NCBI GenBank assembly: GCA_020847545.1
Contig: JADLBV010000053.1
Coordinates: 1 to 34,495, forward strand
Length of the DNA: 34,495 nt
Direction of reading: 5' to 3'
Source of the DNA: Phycisphaerales bacterium
GTDB lineage: Bacteria; Planctomycetota; Phycisphaerae; Tepidisphaerales; Tepidisphaeraceae
Numbering within the stretch: position 1 is the first letter of the stretch; each line of letters starts with the position of its first letter. The notes beneath the pieces were generated by a model, which worked only from the letters and a program-made list of their open reading frames with translations, did no database searches and was not told the origin of the DNA. The position numbers and the translations under genes were made by a program. This document shows, piece by piece, positions 26,295 through 31,934 of this stretch.

Positions 26295-27506
26295 TTATCC
26301 CGCCAAGGCTCCATCTCGCGCCAGCCCATCGCTGACCAGCGTGGCCAGTGCCATCAGCCTGGCCTGATCCCCAAGCTGCGATGAAACCACCTGCGACAGC
26401 CCCCCGGCCGCCGGCCCGCCAACTTTTTCGGCGGCGGCGGCGATCAGACGCTCCAGCAATGCCGGACGATCGCGGAATACATATCCATCCACGACAATCC
26501 TATCCGGGGCGAAGCAGGCCGTCGCCATCGTCAATCCACGCGCCGCCAGGTCCACGACCTGGGCGCATAGTGCCTCGGCATATCGGTTCGAAGACTGCGC
26601 CAGTTGCGTCAATTTATTGATCGTGGCAATCGCGGCATTTTCGAGCGCCGGGCCTGAAAGCGAAGACGGCGGGCGGCATGAGGCCGGCAGCGTGCCCGCA
26701 TCTTCGATAATTCGCCGACAGATCGCCGGGCCGGAGATGATCGCCTCAAGGCATCCCCTTTGTCCGCATCCACAGGCAGGCCCGTTGGGGATGACGACGA
26801 CATGTCCAATCTGTCCGGTCTTGCCGCCGGCAGAGGTGGCGTATATTTGCCCATCGACAACCGGTCGGGCACTCACACCGTCGGCAACGTTAAAATACAA
26901 CATGCAGCGACTGTTCTTTCCGGCGCCATACCGCTGCTCGGCGACAGCGGCCTGATGGCGATCGGAAACAAACACCGGCATCGAAAGCAGTTTGCGCGCG
27001 ATCGCCGCCACCGGTTGATCGCGCCAGGGGAGCACGGTGGAGAACTTCAACAGGCCCGAGGCAGATATCTGGCCATTCACGACGATTCCCACTCCGCGCA
27101 TGTGTTTCCACGCCATCCGTCGCTGTGACATCAGCGATCGCAGGACCGCATCGCACTGGACCAGCAATTGTTCGGGAGACAGACGCCGCGCGTCAAACCC
27201 GATCAGCTTGGAGGCCAGGACATTGGCATGAAAATCGAGGATTCCAATCAGGGCATGCGCTCCGTCAATATCAATGCCGCCGACGCACCCATCCTGCGTG
27301 AGTCGCAGAATGGTGCCGGGCCGCCCGCGACGAAGACCCTTGCCCTCGTCACCAACGCTTTCCACGACTTTTCTGCGACGCAACCGGCCGAGAATTTCGG
27401 ACACAGTGGAACTGTTCTGTCCGGTCAGTCGGCACAACTCGGCTTGCGTTCGGCCTTGACCTGAACGCAGGAGTTCAATGACTCGCTTTTCCAGTAATGT
27501 CGCCAC
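26295..27506 (-). CDS. ROK family transcriptional regulator (NagC/XylR/Mlc type)
   Basis: A 403-residue protein with a GTG start at 27506. The winged helix is at about 1-60 (RTQAELCRLTGQNSSTVSEI). The ROK domain follows: GGIDIDGAHALIGI (about 76-89), the degenerate phosphate loop NVADGVSARPVVDG (about 206-219) in place of VGTGIGAG, and GPACGCGQRGCLEAIISGPA (about 242-261) with the Cys-x-Cys-x4-Cys zinc site and His235. The catalytic motif END is VSDRH (Asp182). It is therefore a regulator without sugar-kinase activity. A promoter with a palindrome in its spacer lies immediately upstream and its start site falls on the GTG, so the message may be leaderless; no Shine-Dalgarno sequence is seen. 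It probably senses the sugar handled by this arm and represses itself and the PhyH-to-UroD genes. Confidence 0.92.
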   Translation of the reverse strand: MATLLEKRVIELLRSGQGRTQAELCRLTGQNSSTVSEILGRLRRRKVVESVGDEGKGLRRGRPGTILRLTQDGCVGGIDIDGAHALIGILDFHANVLASKLIGFDARRLSPEQLLVQCDAVLRSLMSQRRMAWKHMRGVGIVVNGQISASGLLKFSTVLPWRDQPVAAIARKLLSMPVFVSDRHQAAVAEQRYGAGKNSRCMLYFNVADGVSARPVVDGQIYATSAGGKTGQIGHVVVIPNGPACGCGQRGCLEAIISGPAICRRIIEDAGTLPASCRPPSSLSGPALENAAIATINKLTQLAQSSNRYAEALCAQVVDLAARGLTMATACFAPDRIVVDGYVFRDRPALLERLIAAAAEKVGGPAAGGLSQVVSSQLGDQARLMALATLVSDGLARDGALAG

Positions 27507-27514
27507 GAAAGACT

Positions 27515-27542
27515 AATATACTCAAAAATTGAGATTAATCAA
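27515..27542 (-). promoter_or_regulatory. Promoter of the ROK regulator with palindromic operator in the spacer
   Basis: On the minus strand TTGATT (27542-27537) and TATATT (27520-27515) are 16 bases apart. The spacer holds CTCAAAAATTGAG (27521-27533), an inverted repeat of 5-bp arms around AAA. A repressor bound there would sit between the -35 and -10 boxes. The predicted transcription start is within a base or two of the GTG at 27506, giving a leaderless message. Autorepression by the ROK protein is a natural reading. Confidence 0.5.
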
Positions 27543-27594
27543 GAGGGAAGAAAATATTTTTGAATCATCGCTCCGGGGGCAGGTTTTGCCAGGT

Positions 27595-28398
27595 TCAGTA
27601 TGGGGCGGCGCCGGAGGTGCATCCGGTATTATTGGAATGCTGGTTCAGTGCGCCTCTCAGTTCAGCAAGCTTCGCCGCCGCCGAGACTCTGAGGAACATG
27701 ACATCTCCCCCGCCGATGAGAATCTGATAACCCATCTGGCGACAGAGGTGGAGGGAGGCGACATTGGCCGCGATTCCTCCGGCGAATTTGCCGAATTTGT
27801 TCGCCGCCGCGGCGGTATGGCGCATCGCCTCTTGCAAGCGGGCGTTATCCATCACCGTGGTGTCGATCGGCAGCCCCATGCGCACCTTCATGTCGTCGGG
27901 CCCAAAGAACAGTCCATCAATCCCATCGGTCGCGATGATCTGCTCGGCAGCCTCGACCGCCTCGAGTGTTTCAATCTGCGCAAGCACAAAAACCGGATTG
28001 TTGCGATAGTATTCGCGCCCATGGAGGTCGATAGGCCGTCGTCCGCCGTAGGAGCGATCTCCCAGCGGTGGAAAATGAACCGCCCGAACCGTACGCTGCG
28101 CATCCTGGACGCTGTTGACCATCGGAACCATCAGCCCCGACGGGGCTAGGTCGGCCATGATGCCCAGGATCGTGAATTCGTGGCTCGGTGGGCGCACGAT
28201 GGTTTCCAGCCCCATGTGATGAGCCGTCCGCACGCTTGCCAGGGTGGCGTCGTAAGACATCTGGCCGTGTTGGGTGTCAATCCAGATAAAGTCCCACCCC
28301 GGACACATCCCCTCAACGATACCGGCACCCGGGTACATGTGGTTCAAGCCGAGAAGGGTTTGCCCGCGGGCAAGGCGCTCACGAAGCGTACTGGGCAT
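27595..28398 (-). CDS. HpcH/HpaI family class II aldolase (2-keto-3-deoxy-sugar-acid aldolase type)
   Basis: A 267-residue protein starting at the ATG at 28398 (MPSTLRERLARGQTLLGL) with CGAGGA seven bases before it; an ATG 21 bases earlier is less well placed. Family residues are present in order: WIDTQHGQ (His44; the usual DxEH has Gln for Glu), VRPPSHE (Arg69), the loop GDRSYGGRRP, AQIETLEAVE (Glu143, metal ligand), FGPDDM (Asp168/169, metal ligand) and NKFGKFAGGIAAN. This matches 2-keto-3-deoxy-L-rhamnonate and 4-hydroxy-2-keto-heptanedioate aldolases, which release pyruvate in a retro-aldol step. Next to two GH78-like genes, 2-keto-3-deoxy-rhamnonate cleavage is plausible but not shown. 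It is the first gene of the minus-strand group, with its own promoter candidate upstream. Confidence 0.9.
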   Translation of the reverse strand: MPSTLRERLARGQTLLGLNHMYPGAGIVEGMCPGWDFIWIDTQHGQMSYDATLASVRTAHHMGLETIVRPPSHEFTILGIMADLAPSGLMVPMVNSVQDAQRTVRAVHFPPLGDRSYGGRRPIDLHGREYYRNNPVFVLAQIETLEAVEAAEQIIATDGIDGLFFGPDDMKVRMGLPIDTTVMDNARLQEAMRHTAAAANKFGKFAGGIAANVASLHLCRQMGYQILIGGGDVMFLRVSAAAKLAELRGALNQHSNNTGCTSGAAPY

Positions 28399-28453
28399 AA
28401 AATCCTCGATAAACAGCAATAAAATTAAATCTTATTCCGCTTGGCATACTCTT

Positions 28454-28483
28454 TTTATATCACAGATCACTTCGGAATTTGAA
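28454..28483 (-). promoter_or_regulatory. Candidate promoter for the aldolase gene
   Basis: On the minus strand TTCAAA (28483-28478) is followed after 18 bases by TATAAA (28459-28454). Transcription would begin near 28447, leaving a leader of about 50 bases that ends in CGAGGA before the ATG at 28398. Confidence 0.4.
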
Positions 28484-28535
28484 CCTGATCGAGACATCAC
28501 GAAGGTTCGGACCGGCCCCATTACGCGAATTAACC

Positions 28536-28616
28536 GTACAATTTTCAAAAGGGATATATTGGCGGCAAGCACAAGGTTGAATTCCAATTTAAATGCCGAA
28601 CATATGACGTACAAAT
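28536..28616. promoter_or_regulatory. Two GTACAA half-sites in helical phase, possible GntR/AraR-type operators
   Basis: GTACAATT at 28536-28543 and GTACAAAT at 28609-28616 share six bases and lie 73 bp apart, close to seven helical turns. The Bacillus AraR regulator, also a GntR/LacI fusion, recognises ATTTGTAC-GTACAAAT palindromes. Only right halves match here, so this is a weak lead for binding by the adjacent regulator. Confidence 0.2.
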
Positions 28617-28735
28617 TGCCCTTGCAGAGCCAGCTCGCATTTGGGACTATCACTCCTATTTCATGAGTTTTTACATAGAATTCCATAATTTCCAAGGTGG
28701 ACAATCCATTACTGCCAGAAGATGGAATTTTTCAC

Positions 28736-28764
28736 TTGAAACTTAGTCGCCTATGTTATATCAT
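28736..28764 (+). promoter_or_regulatory. Promoter of the GntR/LacI-type regulator gene
   Basis: TTGAAA (28736-28741) and TATCAT (28759-28764) are separated by exactly 17 bases. Transcription would start near 28771 and give a leader of about 28 bases to the ATG at 28799. It is among the best-matching promoter candidates in the window. Confidence 0.55.
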
Positions 28765-28798
28765 GGGGGTAGGTTAAAGTCAAACTCTCAGGTGTTCC

Positions 28799-29950
28799 AT
28801 GCAGGTGCCGAAATATACTGAATTGAAATCCGCCTTGCGCCAGAAGATTGTGCGTGGGGAGTTTGTCGGCGGGATGTTGCCTTCGGAAAGCGCTCTGCGG
28901 ATCGAATATGGCGTGGGCACCAAGACGATTGTTCGGGCGTTGGGGGATCTCCGTGCCGAAGGCTTGGTGCGCCGACATCAGGGCAAGGGGACGTTCGTAA
29001 ATACGGATCATTCGCCGGCCGGGCGAATCGGCATTTTGACCTATCTTGCACAGACCGGCGATGTGAAATCGGTCTATCCGCGAAACCTGCTTCAGGGGTT
29101 GCTGGGCCGCCTGCGCGAACTGGGAGAGGCTCCACACATCTACAGCTTCTTCGGCGAGGGGTTGGTTCCCGATTTTCTTGAGCATGGACAGAAAGTGTTG
29201 GAACACGCGGCCGGGGGGCGATTGCAATGCCTGGTCGTCACCGGAAGCTACGAGCCGGATGAAATCGAATCCGCATTGAGTAAATGGTGCGTGCCCGTCA
29301 TCGGCACACACCGTCAAAAGGCGTCGGGCAGGTATAACGTGACGTTGGATACTGAATCCCTGGCTTGCGACGGTATCCAATATCTGCTGGATCAGGGAAG
29401 CCGCAAGCTGGGTCTGATCATCGGCCGGCCGGTCCATGTGCCGGTGCATCCGGATGTCATGACGTACTGGCGGTTAATGGAACAGAGCCGGCTGTCGGTT
29501 CGTCCCGGATGGGTTCGCGGCGATCTTCCGCCCAGTGCGATTTCGGGCTATCGGGCGTTCCATGAGATTTGGGCGATGGATGACCGGCCCGATGCGATAT
29601 TGATTCTGGACGACATCATGGCCCAGGGGGCAATACGGGCCATGGTTGAGCTTGGCGTTTCCACCGAGCGTGATTTGACGGTCATGGTGCAGATCAACCG
29701 CAAGTCCGGGCTGGTCTTTCCGCTGCCGTTCGTGGCGTTGGAGTTTGACGTGTTGACCATCGGGGCGGCGTGCGCGGAGATGGCGGTTCAACTGGTGCGT
29801 GGCGATGCGGTTGAGCGGCCGCGGTTGCGGGTGAAATTGACGTCCCGAATATACCCATCGACCGGCCTGCCGGGAGTGGAGCCGGAGGAGATGATTCAAC
29901 CGGACGCAATGGTTGCGTCTCATTATAAGGAGGAAAAAAGCCTTTCATGA
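28799..29950 (+). CDS. GntR-type helix-turn-helix regulator with LacI-like sensor domain
   Basis: A 383-residue protein. The winged helix-turn-helix of the GntR family spans about 5-70 (YTELKSALRQKIVRGEFVGG; LPSESALRIEYGVGTKTIVR; GLVRRHQGKGTFV). Residues about 78-350 form a periplasmic-binding-protein-like domain (RIGILTYL; VVTGSYEPDEIESAL; DGIQYLLDQGSRKLGLIIGR; RPDAILILDDIMAQGAIRAM), as in AraR. A sugar is the expected effector. Codons 324-374 lie in a 152-bp repeat whose second copy is at 30869-31020. After the repeat this copy ends ASHYKEEKSLS, the other ENAS, so the C-terminus may have been exchanged. The AAGGAGG inside the last codons is a good ribosome binding site for whatever follows; the stop overlaps an ATG (ATGA) that opens a 17-codon frame. 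Expected targets are the divergent aldolase gene and the following secreted-protein genes. Confidence 0.92.
   Translation: MQVPKYTELKSALRQKIVRGEFVGGMLPSESALRIEYGVGTKTIVRALGDLRAEGLVRRHQGKGTFVNTDHSPAGRIGILTYLAQTGDVKSVYPRNLLQGLLGRLRELGEAPHIYSFFGEGLVPDFLEHGQKVLEHAAGGRLQCLVVTGSYEPDEIESALSKWCVPVIGTHRQKASGRYNVTLDTESLACDGIQYLLDQGSRKLGLIIGRPVHVPVHPDVMTYWRLMEQSRLSVRPGWVRGDLPPSAISGYRAFHEIWAMDDRPDAILILDDIMAQGAIRAMVELGVSTERDLTVMVQINRKSGLVFPLPFVALEFDVLTIGAACAEMAVQLVRGDAVERPRLRVKLTSRIYPSTGLPGVEPEEMIQPDAMVASHYKEEKSLS
29769..29920 (+). repeat. 152-bp direct repeat, copy A (within the GntR-type gene)
   Basis: This segment encodes the C-terminal part of the regulator. It matches 30869-31020 at 149 of 152 positions, in the same orientation and offset by exactly 1100 bp. 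Outside the segment the two sites share nothing obvious. Confidence 0.97.
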
Positions 29951-30000
29951 ATTCGTCCTTGCATGCCATGCAGTTTTATGGCGTTGTGTTTTTTTATTGA
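29947..30000 (+). CDS. Short translationally coupled frame of 17 codons, doubtful
   Basis: ATG at 29947 overlaps the regulator stop (ATGA) and is preceded by AAGGAGG with 13 bases between. The product would be MNSSLHAMQFYGVVFFY. The frame contains TGCATG-C-CATGCA (29960-29972), a small palindrome. It may be a leader peptide or simply what remains of a gene start displaced by the insertion that made the 1100-bp repeat unit. No similarity is recognised. Confidence 0.2.
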   Translation: MNSSLHAMQFYGVVFFY

Positions 30001-30044
30001 GTTCGAGTGTTTTATGTTCGGTTCTATTTCGAAAGGAGACTGAG

Positions 30045-30743
30045 ATGCGTACGAAAATGGTTATCGGAGGTTTGTGTGGTCTTCTGGCGATTGGCGGCGC
30101 GGCCAATGCCTCGGTGATCTGGGATACGGGAGACCCGACGAGTTATGGGTTTGTTGCGTCGGGTATTGGATCAGGAGATTTCACGATTGACAGCCCGTCG
30201 GCCGGACTGATGACGCAGAACACAACCGGTTCCAGCGCGGGAAAGTATACGCTTCCGGCTGGTCCGGGCGCGGGCAGCGCCGCTGACGAGCTTGTGAATG
30301 CCAACGGCTGGAACATGGAAGTGAGAGTTAACGTTACGACGCCGACATCGATCAGCGGCGGATACTACCAGGTGACTGTTTACGCCGGCGACACCTTGGG
30401 CGCATTTCAACTGGGACTGCTTCCCACCAAGGCGGTATATTATACGAGCGGCGGCCCTGTTGATCTCGCAACGTATACTGCGGGCTTCCACACCTTCAAA
30501 ATCACGCGAGTGGCCGGCAACACGACTTCATATGAGATGAGCGTTGACGGCGGCGCGTCCGTCACCACCTCGGATTGGGCTTCGGGCACTCCGATGGCTG
30601 TATTTGGCGACGGGAGCGGAGGCAGCGGCACGGGCGCGGCCCAATGGGATTACGTGAAAATCAACGCGGTCCCTGAGCCGGCGAGCTTGGCGCTGCTGGG
30701 GCTGGGAGGCGCGGCGCTGTTAATGCGTCGTCGTCGCGGTTGA
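30045..30743 (+). CDS. PEP-CTERM sorting domain-containing secreted protein
   Basis: A 232-residue protein starting at the ATG at 30045 with GAAAGGAG upstream. MRTKMVIGGLCGLLAIGGAA and NASV form the signal peptide. The body is a beta-rich domain of LamG/concanavalin type by pattern (YYQVTVYAGDTLGAFQLGL; FHTFKITRVAGNTTSYEMSV; AQWDYVKINAVPEP). The C-terminus has VPEPASLALLGLGGAALL and MRRRRG, an exosortase signal. It is distinct from the PEP-CTERM protein at 4370-5065. The gene lies wholly inside the 1100-bp interval between the two 152-bp repeats, so it could be gained or lost by recombination between them. It probably acts at the cell surface, binding or displaying a glycan. Confidence 0.92.
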   Translation: MRTKMVIGGLCGLLAIGGAANASVIWDTGDPTSYGFVASGIGSGDFTIDSPSAGLMTQNTTGSSAGKYTLPAGPGAGSAADELVNANGWNMEVRVNVTTPTSISGGYYQVTVYAGDTLGAFQLGLLPTKAVYYTSGGPVDLATYTAGFHTFKITRVAGNTTSYEMSVDGGASVTTSDWASGTPMAVFGDGSGGSGTGAAQWDYVKINAVPEPASLALLGLGGAALLMRRRRG

Positions 30744-31066
30744 ATGCCGACGAGGTGTAGTTGCTTCATAAGTTCCGGGCGAAATTTTGCCAAGCTGCAC
30801 CTTTGATGGCATCTGTGGTGACGCGGGCGGATGGGCGTGAGGATGGAACCGATCGCCCAGCGGCACGTCGTGCGCGGAGATGGCGGTTCAACTGGTGCGT
30901 GGCGATGCGGTTGAGCGGCCGCGGTTGCGGGTGAAATTGACGACCCGGATATACCCATCGACCGGCCTGCCGGGAGTGGAGCCGGAGGAGGTGATTCAAC
31001 CGGACGCAATGGTTGCGTCTGAAAATGCATCGTGAACGAGAGGTCCATTTTAATGGAGTGATGGTC
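30744..31066. other. Intergenic region holding a truncated regulator tail
   Basis: This 323-bp gap between the PEP-CTERM and LamG genes has no intact gene. Bases 30744-30868 show nothing recognisable. Bases 30869-31035 are the remnant described in the next entry. The last 30 bases carry the ribosome binding site of the LamG gene. Confidence 0.7.
30869..31035 (+). pseudogene. Truncated C-terminal fragment of a GntR/LacI-type regulator gene (contains repeat copy B, 30869-31020)
   Basis: In the frame of the intact regulator this segment reads CAEMAVQLVRGDAVERPRLR, continues through the tail of the protein, and ends ASENAS with a TGA at 31033-31035. It has no start and nothing of the upstream regulator. 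Compared with copy A it has three base changes: Ser to Thr, a silent Arg change, and Met to Val. The reading frame and a natural stop are kept, so this may be the original 3' end of the regulator gene or of a close paralogue. The LamG gene begins 31 bp after the stop. Confidence 0.9.
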
Positions 31067-31834
31067 ATGAAATCGCACATGGTCAAGTTTCATGGATTTT
31101 TCGCGGTTGTGGCGACGTTGGCGTTGGGCGGGTTTTGTATGGCGGAGACGCCGACATCGGCGCCGGCAACGGCCTCCGATGTCGGGTTGCTTTTTCATGC
31201 GAGTTTCGACAAGGGCCTGAAGGCAGACACCGCAGGCGGCAATCCCGATCCGAAGGTGAAGGGAAACGTGCAGTATGACACGGGTGTTCGCGGAAAGGCT
31301 GTGATCGGGGGCGATTCGTTCGTGACGAATCTTGAATATCAAAACAAGGGGAATTTCCAGATCGAAAAGGGGACGGTTTCGTTCTGGATCAAACCCATCG
31401 ACTGGCTGGGGGACAAGGGCAAAGCGCAGATTTTCAATTTGTTCATGCAGGGCAACGGCGACGCCAGGGGGTATTTCGGGATCGAGATGGCCCGGTTCGG
31501 CCAGCCGGAGCCAAACCTTCTGTTTTACAGTGTCAATTATCCCAACCGCGAGAAGGCCTTTATCAATGATGGAAACTCGGTGAACTGGACCAATGACCAG
31601 TGGCATCAAGTCGTCATGACGTGGGATGAACGACAGGTCAAGCTCTATGTAGACGGCGAGGTCTCAGGTACCGCGCAACTGACGGCGCCGTTCACGCCCG
31701 CGGACCTGCACTCAACAACGTTCGCGTTCCTGGCCGGCGGCGAAGAACACACCGCCCTGGATGAAGTCCGTATTTGGGATCACCCGCTCGAACCGGCAGA
31801 GATCCTGTCCCGTTACAAGGAGGAGAAACCATGA
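31067..31834 (+). CDS. Secreted LamG/concanavalin A-like lectin domain protein
   Basis: A 255-residue protein. I start it at the ATG at 31067 because GGAG lies eight bases upstream; another ATG two codons before is too close to that site. MKSHMVKFHGFFAVVATLAL forms the signal peptide. One LamG_3-type jelly roll fills the rest: GLLFHASFDKGLKADTAGG, GTVSFWIKPIDWLGD, NDQWHQVVMTWDERQVKLYV, then LDEVRIWDHPLEPAEILSRY. Such proteins bind glycans or modify them when fused to enzymes; here no catalytic domain is present. The last codons (YKEEKP) overlap an AAGGAGG ribosome binding site and an ATGA start, as in the regulator upstream. It is probably cotranscribed with the large secreted protein behind it. 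Confidence 0.88.
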   Translation: MKSHMVKFHGFFAVVATLALGGFCMAETPTSAPATASDVGLLFHASFDKGLKADTAGGNPDPKVKGNVQYDTGVRGKAVIGGDSFVTNLEYQNKGNFQIEKGTVSFWIKPIDWLGDKGKAQIFNLFMQGNGDARGYFGIEMARFGQPEPNLLFYSVNYPNREKAFINDGNSVNWTNDQWHQVVMTWDERQVKLYVDGEVSGTAQLTAPFTPADLHSTTFAFLAGGEEHTALDEVRIWDHPLEPAEILSRYKEEKP

Positions 31835-31863
31835 CACGAATTGTCGAAGCTGATCGGGATTGA
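31831..31863 (+). CDS. Ten-codon frame coupled to the LamG gene stop, doubtful
   Basis: ATG at 31831 overlaps the LamG stop (ATGA), with AAGGAGG nine bases before it. The product would be MTRIVEADRD. The ribosome binding site is among the strongest of the window yet serves almost no frame. The next real gene starts at 31935 with a poor site. It may be a leader peptide for that gene or a broken start. Confidence 0.2.
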   Translation: MTRIVEADRD

Positions 31864-31934
31864 GTGGATGTGCCGCCGCCCAAAAAACCGGGCGTGTTTA
31901 AAGTGGATCGACTCCGTTTCGTTTTGGATTAATT

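Larger units (their letters stand above)
28399..28798. other. AT-rich divergent intergenic region
   Basis: These 400 bases separate the aldolase gene from the divergent GntR-type regulator gene. The base composition is clearly richer in A and T than the genes around it. No frame has coding character. It carries a promoter candidate for each side and two GTACAA-containing sites, listed separately. Confidence 0.7.

Noticed and set aside
29960-29972. TGCATGCCATGCA as a terminator of the regulator gene
   Set aside because: The one-base loop and 6-bp stem cannot form a stable terminator hairpin, and the T-run does not follow directly.
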